A model generated the notes under the pieces. It did not search any database, was not told the origin of the DNA, and saw only the letters and a list, made by a program, of their open reading frames with translations. Shown here piece after piece: positions 1 through 11,926 of a stretch of 56,808 nt of DNA. The stretch is from Xenoacremonium recifei. Taxonomy: Eukaryota > Ascomycota > Sordariomycetes > Hypocreales > Nectriaceae. How positions within the stretch are numbered: position 1 is the stretch's first letter; every line of letters starts with the position of its first letter. A program made the position numbers and the translations under genes. The stretch covers positions 1 to 56,808 of the forward strand of contig WOFQ01000099.1 in assembly GCA_012184525.1 (NCBI GenBank), written 5' to 3'.

Positions 1-1091
1 GGAGTTACAGGCTGTGTCGCCACCTCTCCGTCAGGAGAGGTGGGGGCATGACTAATACAACCCACCGGGTATGACTCGCCTGGACTCTCGTTAGTCTGAC
101 ATAATCACCCGCCAATCATACTCGAGAGTGAGTTGGCGCCTGACCACGGTGCATTGTACCAACTACCAACCAGCCCATCGCCAAATCGCGTCAGTGATGA
201 TCGTTTCCTCAGTGATACTATCGGCATCCGCTTCGTGCTCAATGTCATGTTCAGAGCACAGGCTCATCAGCGACTGATTGCAACATGTCGACTACGGTCT
301 CCCAGCTCGCGAGACCCTCGCATTGCACTGTCGCCTTTGTTATTCCACCAGAAGTAAGCGCCCCCCGCACCACACCTTGCAAGATTCGGCAGACTAATCT
401 AGCGAATAAACCGACAGCTCCTAGCCGCGGTACCCAGCGTCTCTTCCCCTCTCGTTCGTCTGCCATCTGAGCTGCTACTCCACCTCTTCTCGCACGCGGT
501 CGATCCCCTAGACCAACTCTGCTTGGCCCTTACCTGCAGACGTCTTCTCCAGGTTTCTTCATTCCTCATTGTCAAGATACCCTCCGTGGCGAAGCACAGA
601 TACCTAAACTCGGAGTCCTGTTGTAGGATGCTCCCATTGTTGAGAAGGTTGGCTCCCGTAGATGCGCGTGGGAGGCCAAGGCGAACATTGGCTCTCTGTT
701 GCGATTGTTTATGGTACCGACCTACCAGGAAGAGTTACTGGACAAAATATGGCAAACAATACGTTCTTATGGAGCCGGATAGAGATGCGCAAGAGTTTTG
801 GGACGACAGAGTATCCATATGGACGTCCAGGTTCTCGTTTCAATGCCCGGCATGTTGGCTCGAAGAGAGAATGGTGATACTAGAGCGGGCTGGCAAATTT
901 CAGCAGCCTCAACCGTGAACTACTTCGGTTTCGAATCACCAACTACTGGCAACTTGGGGGGTTAGCCAGCGAGAAGAAGGCAGCTATACTTGGTGGCGGG
1001 GGCGCTGATGTTGACAATATCCGCTTCCTTTCCATCAATCAGGTCCGCATAGTAATTCCTTCAATCCGATTCAAAGGACTGACTGACTGAC
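1..1091. other. Left-edge region without a supported gene
   Basis: No reading frame here has recognisable motifs or a convincing chain of exons. I looked on the minus strand for the rest of the acetolactate synthase remnant that ends at 1092 (the part following the DAFQ motif) and did not find it. The only structural feature seen is a short perfect hairpin at 20-43. The longest plus-strand frame (about 523-918) has no family resemblance I can name. Confidence 0.5.
20..43. repeat. Perfect 10-bp inverted repeat with 4-nt loop
   Basis: The arms CCACCTCTCC and GGAGAGGTGG are perfect reverse complements around the loop GTCA. In a fungal spacer this need not be a terminator; it could be the end of a gene or element lying outside the window. 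The hairpin is read directly, but its function is unknown. Confidence 0.6.
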
Positions 1092-1673
1092 TTGGAAAGC
1101 ATCCGAGCCAATCGCCGTGGTTTGGACGTGGCCGCTGAAGACTACGAGAGGCGTGCCATTCGAGAGGGCGTCCTGCATGCGCGTGATAACGTTGGTGGCC
1201 CGACGTGACGAGAACAACGCCAGGTTTTCCAGACGCACGAGCGTATCCTTGCGCCATGTGGCCGGCACCTTGTTCGTGTCGCGGAACAACGAAGTCGAAC
1301 TGTTTTGAGTTGTATATGGCATTAAAGACTGGAAGGATAGCACCTCAGGATAGCCAACTATAGGGCTGGTTAGCACCTTGGATCTTGTTTCCTTCTCTGG
1401 GCATCTCGAGCGAGGAATGAATGCAAGGGAAGACAAACAGATCTGCTTTACATCGTGTCTGCGCATCATCCTATGGAAGACCTCGCTACTAGTTTTTCCG
1501 ATGAACTGAAAGTAAGGACATGAATAGCTGTACTCCGCAAAGCAAAGGCTCATGGTTTTGAGAGCGCTGGGGGTTCTTTCTTACGAATCATCCATCTCGG
1601 GTTTCGAGGCGTTGACAAGAGGCTGAACATGGCTGCGGGATTCGGGCTCAACGTTGAAACAGGGCGAACCTGG
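1092..1673 (-). pseudogene. Truncated acetolactate synthase catalytic-subunit (ILV2-like) pseudogene
   Basis: The minus strand encodes recognisable N-terminal acetolactate synthase blocks in order: VQPLVNASKPEMDD (about 1630-1585), FIGKTSSEVFHRMMRRHDV (about 1505-1449), GAILPVFNAIYNSK, VPRHEQGAGHMAQGYARASG (about 1290-1230), and finally ATNVITRMQDALS followed by GTPLVVF and IGSDAFQ, ending at 1092. An intron of normal form (1438-1358, branch GCTAAC) restores the expected reading from KQI into FGYP. The gene is broken. A one-base loss near 1346 falls in the conserved GYPGGA motif. About eight bases are missing near 1196, where TSGPGATN should be. The FIGKT exon does not join its upstream exon in frame. 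Homology stops at a splice-donor-like GTCAGT, so most of the TPP-enzyme core and all C-terminal domains are absent. In the intact family this enzyme makes 2-acetolactate/acetohydroxybutyrate in mitochondria for branched-chain amino acids. The fragment cannot do this and is probably a decayed paralog. Confidence 0.82.
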
Positions 1674-1737
1674 CTGTCAAGATATTAGCAACTTCCTCGT
1701 AGCTTCTCCCGAGACCAAGGACTGCAAGGGCTTGGGT

Positions 1738-2061
1738 TCTCCCGGTCGACTTTCACTGTTGAGTTCTGCCGGTCGACTTTCGCTGTTGAGTCCTCCCGGT
1801 CGACCTTCGTTGTTGAGCTCTGCCGGTCGACTTTCGCTGTTGAGTTCTCCCGGTCGACTCTCGCTGTTAAGTCATCCCGGTCGACTTTCACTGTTGAGTT
1901 CTGCCGGTCTACTTTCGCTATTGAGTCCTCCCGGTCGACTTTCGCTGTTGAGTTCTACCGGTCGAGTCTTCCTGTTGAGCTCTGCCGGTCGACTTTCACT
2001 GTTGAGTTCTACCGGTCGAGTCTTACCGGTGAGCTCTGCCGGTCGACTTCCGCTAGTCTAT
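1738..2061. repeat. Minisatellite: 12 tandem copies of a 27-bp unit
   Basis: Twelve consecutive 27-nt units follow the pattern TCT-C/G-CCGGTCGACTTTC, then a variable few bases and TGTTGAGT. The phase is exact over 324 nt, with only substitutions between copies. Units starting TCTGCC and TCTCCC (or CCTCCC) partly alternate, hinting at a 54-bp higher-order unit. Because 27 is a multiple of three, long frames stay open on both strands: nine-residue repeats of the type GRLSLLSSA on plus and KVDRENSTA on minus. No start, stop or neighbouring exon shows that either is translated. It lies just upstream (minus-strand sense) of the acetolactate synthase remnant. Confidence 0.9.
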
Positions 2062-2707
2062 ATCGGGTAACAATGCTACAGTCTTTCAAAGACGAGGTCG
2101 AGAAGCGCGCATAGCATCTTGGGTATGGGAATACCGTCACGTCAGCATGGATAATGAAATGTGTTGAGCATGCTAATTTTAATTGAAGCTGAAGAGAGAA
2201 AAGATCTCAATCTGATAGATTTTCCAAATGGCCTCCCACCGTACCCTTTCCCTTATCCTGTGGCCGTAAATTGATTATCCATTCTCTCAGCCAGTACCTA
2301 TTGTCTTCACCTATCATTCGTTTTAATGGCTTCTTCCATTCAAATTAGCCCTCGTTTCACTCTTCCGACCCCTCCTTCGTCTCTTTTTTTATTTTATTTT
2401 TATTTTTTTTATATTTTATGCCCTTTTTTTGTGAGGCTCGATTGGCCGGCCGTTTCGTTCGTTCGTTCGTGGTTCGACAATTTTGTATTCGCAGGAAGGG
2501 GGTATCGATACGCTCGTCGCTAAAACGACTGTCGCTAAAAGGATCATCGCTGAAACGACGACATAGCGCAAAGGGTATCTTGATTCGTTGGCTTTTGTAG
2601 CCGTGATAGAGCCTGCAGCTCCATCCATCTTGAAGTGTCTGGTAACACTTCTCAGAAAATCGTGAAGAATGTCCGCCACCTCCCAGTTGCAGGTGTCGCG
2701 GGACAAG
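2062..2707. other. Spacer downstream of the giant gene, with T-rich tract
   Basis: About 650 bp lie between the minisatellite and the stop codon of the large minus-strand gene. It contains a T/A-rich tract at about 2382-2420 and a TTCG tetranucleotide run at about 2456-2470. It probably holds the 3' untranslated region of the large gene; no gene is visible. Confidence 0.5.
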
Positions 2708-5700
2708 TTACATCTGAGGGGGATGCTCATTGGAGTCCTCCGGTGGCTGAAGCCCTTGAGGCCTATGCGGAGACTGATACGTCGGTAATACTGGGTGTCG
2801 TAGTTGAGCCTGACGTTGGTACTCATCGGAATCCTCCGGGCGCTGAAGCCCTAGTGGTCTATGCGGAGATTGGTATGCTGGTATGGCTTGGTTTCGTAGT
2901 TGTTGAGCTTGTTCCTGCTGGGTCATAAAAGGCATCGGAGCTCGATGTTGGGGGTCCGGTGCCAGGAGTGCCGAAGGGGGTTGCATATATGTAGATGCCC
3001 CAGGCACATTTGTAAGTGGTATGCCTTGGCGTGTGAATTGCATTTGCGGCACATTCGTGTTCGCCATAGGCATTTGGTACCCTTGACCGGCGTCAAAGAC
3101 CGGCATGCCGTTCCATTGTCCCATCTGAGGGTTTCCAGAGGCATTCATGCCGAGATGTTGAGGCATAGAGGGATCCATGTTGCCCTCAGGAAACATGTTA
3201 TTCCCAGCCATATTCGTGTTTGTCATATCTGCAGGTTGAGCCAGAACGGAGTCTATCGAGTTCCAATCATTTGCATTCCCTGGAGGCATACTTGGTCCAG
3301 ATGGCGAGAACTGGAGTTGATTTGCTGCCGTTGCCGTGACTGAGTTGTCGTAGAATCCCATATTCTGACCGTAGGGACTGATGACAGGAGTCATGCTGGT
3401 CAGAGGACTCACTTCATCATCGTCTCCTGCGCGACGAATGAACCGCCTCGGTTGGCCCGTGGCGAGCATATTCACTATCATTGACGGGTCCGTTTCCATA
3501 CCCGAACCCATCTGGGCTATAGGTGGGTGAGGCTGTGTGGCCATTGGTACTCCGGTGTTACGGGCATTCTGAGAATATGTCATGGGCGTGGAATATGGGT
3601 TTCTATGTTGTGTACTAATTGGTGTACTCGTGGTATACGAGGCCTCGGGTTGCGTATTCATTTGCAGGCTACGAGAGGTTGAGTCGTCAGAGTGTCCAAT
3701 AACGGTTTCTGTGTCGTCGTCCGTTCCCGCGTCCGTGACTTGACTTCTTGGCACCTCCGGTCTCTCCCGTTGCTGTTGACGTTGCTGGGGTCCTGTGTCT
3801 ACCTCCATAGGCATATGCTCCTCCCTATCTGTTCGCCAATATGGGTAGGGATTGGCTAGACGGGGTCGCGAAGACAATGGAGGAGGAGCTAGACCAAGTT
3901 CATAGATATTACCTGGGATATCTCGGTTTGTCGGCGGGCCGCGCAGGATGGGGTTATCGGGGTCAACACATCCATGTGATATTATTGTCGGAATTAATGG
4001 AGGCCCCGTGATGTCACGCTCTTCGGGTGGCAACCGGTTGTACGCTTCCCAAAACCTTGCTTGGACTTCCCTCGCCTCTACCTCCAGATCGTTGACGAGA
4101 AAAGGAAAGTTCGACACCCCCGGTAAGTATGGTAGAGGTAGGGGTTGGGGATTTGTCGCAATGACCTCGGACAGTTCCTCCTGCGCTGTACGAAGAGACC
4201 ATTCATGTGGAGGGACGGAGTCGAACATGGAGCTCTCGTGAACATCCCTGAAGGGAATCCTGTCACGGACTTGGGTCCTCGTTGTTGGGTTGACAACACG
4301 ATCTATCAGCTCGCCTATGTCACTTGGTAGCGGCCGCTGCCCGTGTGGAAGTCGTCGTTCCCTTGTCTGTGCTTGACTATGAGATGCTCGACTCGATGAT
4401 GCTTGACTTGAGGACGCCTGACCGTCTTGGCTTCGCAGTCTATTGCTCGCTGGAAGAGGAGGAGGAGGCATCGCTGCTGAGTCCCGGTTTGCCCGACTTT
4501 GCGTGGAATTCTCTGTAGAATTGGGAGACCTAATCGGTATAGGGCCCAAATCACGACCCTTGCCCTTGTCCTTGCGCTTTTGGGCTTGAGCCTCAGCCGA
4601 AGAATCCGTTTGGGTGTGCGAGTCGTCCGACTCCGTTGGCCGTGAAGGCCCTGTATCTCCATAATGTGGCTCCGGGGAAGTCGAAACATGAAAGTCTCTC
4701 GGGTTCCATTGACGACCAAGATCCCTGATTGCTTGAATCTCGGTGGCGTGATTAAAACCGAGTATTTGTGTGCTGTCCGGTGGAATTCCCTGTATCGAGG
4801 AATACCTGGCGGAAAACAATAATCCGTGCGATGAAACCACCAGTAAATGAGACGGACTCAAGTTATTTTCTGGATCTGTAGTGCCTGATGCAGCTTTTAC
4901 TCTCTCACAGGCTGCTCTGTCCGATGAAGTTTCGTTGGTTGGTGTGTTCGTTCTTGTTGGTGTAGGAAAGTTTGGGCAAATTTCCCTATTCGCTTGGTTC
5001 CGTTGTGGAGGAGAATCAGCGTCAATGACCATGGGATCTTCCACAGTCATCCCAGAGCGTGTCATGTTTGGCTGGAGCCCGGCTGATGGAACGTAAAGGT
5101 TCGAGTCCATCCCGCTGAAGCCAGACGTATTTGCAAGACCCCGGTTCTGGAGTGTCTCTGTGCTCCTTGTTCCGTCTGCATTTACATGAGGGAACGCGAG
5201 GTAACTCGCCTGGTTCCAGGTCACCCTGTTCGAGCTTCCTTCACCATAATTGTCGTGGTTCCGAGTCATCGCTGTCTGGGCCGCACGACCAGAAGTCATG
5301 CTCATTTCTGCAGGCCTACCATGAGGATTCATGTTGGCCATTGATGCCTGCCTGCCTCTTGATCTAGGGTCCCTTCTTGCGTTGCCCCGAGGAGCTTCCA
5401 TGGGAGCATTGAAGTTGTAGCTCAAGTTACTTGGCCCAGCTTCGCCTGAACGATTCATGCTTGCGTGAGTCGCCTGTGATCGACGCCCGCCTTGCCTCTG
5501 GGCTGCTCTACCGGCATCTTGCGAGTCCAAGGGAGACCTCAAGGCATTGTCATACCCGAAGGCTCTACTTGCAAGCATGGCATTCATGGGATGCGGAGGC
5601 ACACCAGGACCAAACAAGTTTCGCAGTCCAGCGGGCGCATGACCACCTGGTTGGACGGTGTATGCGACGGTTTCGCCGTCGTCCATCACCCATGGTGTGG

Positions 5701-8700
5701 TGTCACTGTCCTCCTCCGACATTCTTGAAGTAAACACCTGCAATGTGCGGAAATTGTCTCTCACGGCCGTGAGATCAAGGGCCTTCTCTGGGTGAAAGAT
5801 CTTGTCCCAGGTGTGCGCCCAAATAGCCCGGTGGACATTCTCCCTCAGCTCTGGTATTTTGCGTCTCGCCTCCGCGGCTTTCTTGCCCCTCTCAACAAAT
5901 GGCTGTAACCGAGGCCAAACGTCAATAAGGTAAGGATTCTTCTTGAAACCGACAAATTTCCGTCCGTTGCCTTTGTCTTCGAATGTAGCGCCAGTACCCT
6001 GCCATTCACTGACGGCTATCAAGAAAGCTTCTCGTTCAGCTGCATCAGCATCAAAATCCGGCTGTATGCGAACAACCCCTCTAAGTGGTGCTGTCTCTGC
6101 GGATGGCAATGCTGATGTTTGGAGATTTTCAGTCTCGTGGCTTTGGTCGCGAGCAAGGGAGGCAATTATGCCACTCGGGGCATCGCGTTCACTACCACTG
6201 CCATGGGTGGCCGACTGCGACTGGAGCGTTTGCGCAGGAGGAGATGATGTCGTGACTGCTTGAGCGACAGCTTCGGGTTCAGTACCATTTGTTTTCTGGG
6301 TGGCCCGTGACTGGGATCTGGAAATCCTCTGGCGTTTCCCAGGGGGGGTTGTCTTGACCAGGGTTGCCTCCGCTAACGCTGTCTGGGCCAGACGTCTCTT
6401 CACCGATTTTGTCCTCGGACGATGCGAGGTTGCAGCGAGTGGTACATTTGTTGGCTCAACCCCGGTTTCTGTAACCAATCCCTCAACAGAACATGCGGGT
6501 TGGGTAGCATTATCTATTGGGGACGTCGGTAGAGTCACTTTATCAGCTGGAAGCTCGGGTTGAGTCGCTTCGCTTACTACAGAAGCCCGACCAACGGCTT
6601 TCTTTGCTTGTCCAGTAGGTTGATGATCCTTGCTTACTGTCGGTTCCAGCGGACCAACTATCTCAGCAAGAATTGCGGGCTCAGCAACTTCACGCTCCTG
6701 AGAACCTGGTTGGCTATCTGTTGGAGAAGTCGGTTGAGTGACCGCTTGTTCCAGCTGTCCGGTTAAAGTGTCCCCCGGAGGAGCCGACTGAGCATCTGAC
6801 TCTGCAGAAGGTCCAGGTTGGTTGACTTTACCTGGAGGAGGGGCAAGCCAAGTGTCGCATTGAGAAATTGGCTGTGCAACTTCTTCTGCTTCATTACCAC
6901 GCTGATAAGCAGGTTGAAGGCCCTCTTGGTTCACTGCTTCCGCGGGGACTTCCGGCGGAGGAGGAGTCTCGACAGCCAACTGGACGGTTGAGTCTGCAGT
7001 AAGTCCAGGTTGGCTGGCCTTATCAGCTTGAGGGCCAGGCTGCTTGTCTGTCGGAGGAGCTGCCTGAACTTCTGAAATAGGTTCAGGCCGAGCAAAACAA
7101 TCTGCGGAAGACCCAGGTGGATCGCCCTCGTCTGCTTCAGATTCCTGAGCATCGAAGTGAGCAGCTAGCTGGAGGCCAGTCTCTACGAGATCCTCAATTG
7201 AAATGTCTATCAGAGGTTCGGATTGGGTTGTGCTCTCTGTCTGCAGTTCAATCTGGGCGGCCTCTTCTGTTCGAGGACGGCGGTCCCGTGGCTTGTCTGC
7301 CTTGCGACGAGGACGCCGTCGACTCTTCGGTCGAGGCAAGGTCTGAGAATCGCTTTGAGTGGCAGAAAGCGTAGTTTGTTTGGCGTCGCCTCTTTGAAGA
7401 CTTGTTTGACTGTCTGTTGCAGCGATCGGCTCAGGGCTCTGTTGGGCGGCAGAGGGCGCAGATTGGTTGCCTTGGTCTGCCGTTGCTGTTGTTTGAGCAC
7501 CTGCCGTTGTCGTTGTTTGAGCATCAGCCGTTGCCGTTGTTTGAGCATCTGCCGTTGCCGTTGTTTGAGCATCATCGACTGTCGGAGGCTGACCTTCATC
7601 CTCCCGTTGTTCAACCTCCATCGGAGCATCACCTGGGTCCAGCATCATCTGGAAAGGGTCCAAGGCTGAGAGCTCCTCAGCCAATGGCTGCACCGTTGTG
7701 ATGTCATGATGTCCCTCTGGGCTTCCCATGAACCAGCCGACGTCTTCTTCAAGAAGGTGTGGGGGAGGAGGAGAGTAAAAGTCACGATACAAGGGAGCCG
7801 TGTCCTCTTCAATCGCTTGGCTCTGTTGAAGCCCCAACCCTGTGTCATCCTCAATCCCCGTCCACTCAAGAACTTCCTCTTGTTGGACAAAATCTCCATC
7901 AGCCCAAGACACTTCCATTGCTAGAGGAGTAGCTGCCGAAATGTCTTTCGCGGGAGGCCAAGATGGAGTATCTATGGCAAGCTCAATATCGAATGTCCAA
8001 TTGAGTACACCATTTTCGACAGAGTCTTGGATGTCGCCGAGGTCTTGCCACCAGGGTTCTTCCGCTGGAAGACCTCCCGCCTTGGGAACGACAATTTCTT
8101 GCGAGACTCGGGCACGTGCTGCCGCCTCCCCGGCCACCGCGCGCATTCGCTATTTCCATGCGATTTACATTAGCTTCTTCTTCGCAAGGTCTCTCTTCCT
8201 GGTGTTCTTACCGATCGATGCACGCTACGCCATGCTGCCTCTTCTGCCGCTCCCAAAGCTGCTCTTCGCAGGCCCTTGCGAGCTCTTGCTGACTGCCATT
8301 GTACTTTGATCCAGAGTTGTTGTATCTCTTCGTTCCGTGTCGCTGCTCTCGTTTCTAGGATACATTCTTCGCATATCTGCCCTATGAAGAAGTTCAACTT
8401 AGCACGGCGGCCAACCTCTTCCATTGTCGCAACCAGCCGCTTTCTTCTTTTCGCCCGCTTCTGTTCTTTCTCCTCCCAATGAGCTTTCTCGTCTATGACA
8501 TCTTCCTGTCTTTTCTTCATTTCTTCGACTTGTTGGGCCCTCTGTGAACGCCGAAGTGCTTTCACGCCAGTGCCTCTAGGTCTGTAGACCTTTTTAGGTT
8601 TTGGCTTTGGCACGGGGCCGCAGACTTCAACCTTCACGTTCACCTTTCTCCAGTTCGTTACCGAGGTCGTCTGGCCTGGTTTGAGTGTAGCCCGGTTTTG

Positions 8701-10165
8701 CTGTTCTGGTCGTGTCATACCATTGGGTCGTTGTGGCCCGGGCTTTGGAGCTAAGGCACGATATTGGTTATATTGCGCATGTTGGGAGGTCGATTGCATC
8801 GGTGCAGAAGCCACCGGGTTCGTTGCGTTTTCAATCCCCTGGATTGCAGTGTCTGCCTGTTTCTCATGCAGACTATCGGCGGTTACAACGTTTTCGGAAA
8901 TGTCACAGTAGAAGTCGGGCTCCAAATCCTTCTCCCAGAGGAGCAGTCGTCTATCATGGGCGTTTCCATCGGGACCCGGAAGGATAGGATTGACACGAGA
9001 CTTGCAACAGGTGTGATCAACTCGGTCGCTCGCATACACGCACACGGTCCCGTTATTCCGGAGGATGCAATGGTTCCCGTGGTAAGGTCCGAGCTGACAT
9101 TCTTCCATGTCCTCGTCAGTGACATGGTAATGGGGAACTAGCCGTAACCCGCCAATATATGAAGGCACGAGATCGACGTCGGGATGAAACTGGATTCGGC
9201 ATGACGGCAAATTACAGGATCTCGGCGGCTGCTATGATGGTGTTATCATCTGAATCTACTAACTTCAAGTGACGTGGTCTCACCTCTGCGGATGGAACAT
9301 CCCAGCGAAGAGCCAAATCTAGGTCATGCCGGGGCTGGTCTACCACCCTTCTCCTTTGTGGGAGAGCCGTATCCCCCATGAGCAGTCCCAAGCGGGCATA
9401 TTTCCTTGTCATTGCTGCCCAGGACTTTCGGAAGGCTTTGATCCGAATCTCGGGGTCTTGAATCCTGGTCAAATCTGATATCCCCCAGATGCGCTGACCA
9501 AGCCATTTCTGCTTGACCGAGAGCGGATCATCCACGGGCCATTCGAAGAGTAGCTGCTGGGCCAGTATGTATCCTGCGGAGTGGAGGTAACTTCTCTCCA
9601 CCCCAGTGAGAATCCCGTGATAAGGCTTGTTGTCTTTGTCGACCCAGGAGAGTTGTGGGATAAGACAGATGTCATCTGCAGGCATCTCAAACTCCTTCAT
9701 GGTCCGAGAATCTACGACAGATACCATCCTCTGTTTCTTCGAATCGTCCCAGTACGACTCAATGTTGCGATTGAACCACACAAGAGTGCCTCGGTAGTAG
9801 TTATGGGACCACCTGAGCTTTTGGACATTCTCGCCGTGTTTAGAGCCGTGGCCATCTTCATTCTCGGTGCTTTGGTCGAGGATCTCGTAACCGGTTGCAT
9901 TGCGGATAATGACTCCATGGGCATCGATCAATTGTGGTCCCTCGTCCGTCGGTTTTCGTCGGAGGCAGGGCCATGATACATGATCTTGTGTCCAGAGTTG
10001 AGTACCCAACTCATCTTCCCGCTCACGGATAGAGATGAGTCTAGGACCTGGGATGGCCTCCCTTCTTCGCGGATGGAAGACGGTCACGTCGATCTTCCCT
10101 GAAACGTAGGTATATTCCCAGCAAGGAACCTCAAAGAAAGGCACCGATGGTATGCATTTTGGCAT
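2708..10165 (-). CDS. Very large hypothetical protein (~2447 aa), three exons
   Basis: Three long minus-strand frames join through two well-formed phase-0 introns: exon 1 10165-9284, intron 9283-9232 (52 nt, donor GTGAGA), exon 2 9231-8212, intron 8211-8150 (62 nt, donor GTAAGA, branch-like GCTAAT), exon 3 8149-2708. The first in-frame ATG is at 10165. An alanine/arginine-rich charged helix runs smoothly across the second join (WRSVHRS then RMRAVAGEAAARA), which supports one gene rather than two or three. The N-terminal ~300 residues look globular. Residues ~300-415 are rich in Cys and His, ~520-560 form a very basic helical stretch, and ~1340-1445 form a compact block (motifs SEWQGTG, FKKNPYLIDVWPRL, WAHTWDKIFHPEKALDL). 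The rest is low-complexity Pro/Gln/Ser/Thr sequence, including four octapeptide repeats and a C-terminal duplication around YQSPHRP. I do not recognise the family. A scaffold or nuclear role is possible, but nothing in the sequence proves it. Confidence 0.75.
7477..7572. repeat. Four tandem 24-bp units inside the giant gene
   Basis: Four consecutive 24-nt copies, on plus reading C-T/A-GCCGTTG then YYGTTGTTTGAGCAY, encode near-identical octapeptides of the type AQTTATAD on the minus strand. The unit is a multiple of three, so copy-number change would keep the frame. Confidence 0.85.
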
Positions 10166-11380
10166 GGCGATGGAGATTTGGGCTTGCCTCCAAAGCCTCA
10201 AGCCCGGTGTTGAATAATAGTAATGTCAAGACGGTTGCAATCAGAAGTGATAGAGTAGGTGTTCGATGTAAGAAGAGAAAGAGGAGAAACGGAATGCCAT
10301 GCGCCTCTTAAGAGGTGCCCAAGCAAGTGCAGCCTCGTTCGCCCAAGCAGCATGCCTCTTCAAACTCAAAGCGACATATGGGCTTGAGTCTATTGATCCA
10401 GGCCGTACGGAGAGCTGCAGCAGGGTATTGGCTGAGCCAGACTTGTTTGTATATGGTTAGTTTGTTTTCGCTTGACAAGATGCATCCTCAAGTCTGGTAG
10501 GTCAGTCTGGGGTCATGGAGCTCAGCTGAAGCGGAGTGTTTCGGTTGGACTGTTCCCGAACGTCGAGGCTTGAGATAGCGTACGAATGATTGGGGATAAG
10601 AACGACGTCGCCAAATCACCTCCCTGTCAATGCCCACCACCCCAAGACCGCCACAACCCTGGAAGTTGAGGGGAGATTATCTTGATCTCACGCCCCCCAA
10701 ACACAGTGTGAAGGCAAGCAGGCTTTGCTTTTTTAAAAAAGGAGGTTGTTTTGACACCTCCATGGCATAACAAGCAACTCATTCAGCCAGACAGAAAATG
10801 CGCGTTCGGGGTGCGGATACGCATGCATCCAGGTACACAGTTACGAAGCGAGTGTGTGTTGGTCATCGGAAGGTCGGCAATCTGACTTGCATGCCAAGTT
10901 GTGCCCCCAGCTGCAGGTAGTTTCATAACTTGGCTAGCCGCCAGCGCTGCTGCGACCATCGAGATGGCAAAGGGGCGATCGCGTTGTGCCGCACTCCGGA
11001 GGCTGATCACCGTTACAGTGACGGTAAGTAATCCACCAGCGCCGTCACGTTTCCTATAACCTGGGAGGCGGTTTTGACCATCGACGGGCCCGTCATCTCT
11101 CCAAGGCTAGATTTTCAGTTAGCACCCAGTAGACCGAGCAGCAGACGTTCTGTTGAAGACCCCGCAATGATGATATCTCTATTGATGCTAAATGCTGGCC
11201 GCCCACGCGGGAATTTAGCTCCGGCCTGCGGTTGAGGATGTGCCAAAGCAGATGGAGGACACACGTACCTTGAATATCTTGGTGCAGATGCAACCCAAAA
11301 TAACAAGGCAGACGCATGGGTGTCAACCTAAACTGCGATTCCTCGCCAAGCCCCGCCCAATGTCAAGACAGGCGTCCGTA
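10166..11380. other. Intergenic spacer (promoter side of the giant gene)
   Basis: About 1.2 kb lie between the start of the giant gene and the stop of AIM11, both on minus. It should hold the promoter and 5' leader of the giant gene and the 3' end of AIM11. A T7-A6 junction near 10728-10740 is the only low-complexity feature. No convincing frame was seen. Confidence 0.5.
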
Positions 11381-11926
11381 TCATGCGCCCTTGCGGCCCT
11401 CTCCAGGGCCTGCGGTGCTGACAGGCTTTTCGGGTTGTGGAGGCTTGGTATCCATCCCCAGTCGCGCCATCAAGTTAGCCATCATCTGTTCCAGTTGCTC
11501 CTCGTCCTCGGAGACCACCTTGCCTGATGTCCTGGTCACAGCTCGCGTCCTCGCCTTCAGCTCCTCGACGGAGCTCAGATCGAAGGCCCAAGAAACCCCT
11601 CCGACTAGCATGATTCCGAATCCCATAACATTTAAGGTTGCCAGGCTTAGTGCCTGGACGGCCATGGCGGACCGGTCCGAGGCGTCGAATTTGATCCCAT
11701 TCCGATTTGACGAATAAAATTTAGGCAGCGTGTCCAGTCGCCTCCGTAGGACGGCTCGCCGCGAAACGGCCACTGAAGCAGCGAGAAAGCCGGCTCCCGC
11801 AGCAAAGAGCCCAAATTGCTTGAGCTGGCGTGCCCAGGGCGAGGGTGGCGGCCTTTCCTGTTGGGAGATGGCGGCCTGAGGCGCGGCTTCATGGTTTTCT
11901 CCCGGCATGGCGAAGGCGGCTGCCAT
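11381..11926 (-). CDS. AIM11: AIM11-family mitochondrial protein
   Basis: An uninterrupted 181-residue frame starts at ATG 11926. It matches the fungal AIM11 (altered inheritance of mitochondria protein 11) pattern: a basic/proline-rich N-terminus, a first hydrophobic segment at about residues 38-56 (KQFGLFAAGAGFLAASVA), the characteristic SRRAVLRRRLDTLPKFY-SNRN stretch, then a second hydrophobic segment at about 89-115 (LATLNVMGFGIMLVGGVSWAFD) followed by SSVEELKARTR. The C-terminus is an acidic helix with EDEEQLEQMM. In yeast AIM11 was named from a mitochondrial-inheritance screen and its molecular role is unknown; the two membrane segments suggest a mitochondrial membrane location. The length is usual for filamentous fungi and no intron is needed. 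Confidence 0.88.
   Translation of the reverse strand: MAAAFAMPGENHEAAPQAAISQQERPPPSPWARQLKQFGLFAAGAGFLAASVAVSRRAVLRRRLDTLPKFYSSNRNGIKFDASDRSAMAVQALSLATLNVMGFGIMLVGGVSWAFDLSSVEELKARTRAVTRTSGKVVSEDEEQLEQMMANLMARLGMDTKPPQPEKPVSTAGPGEGRKGA

Noticed and set aside
8150..9283. Three separate tightly packed genes instead of one giant gene
   Set aside because: Gaps of only a few bases between frames are implausible for separate fungal genes, and both gaps contain good phase-0 introns that fuse the frames.
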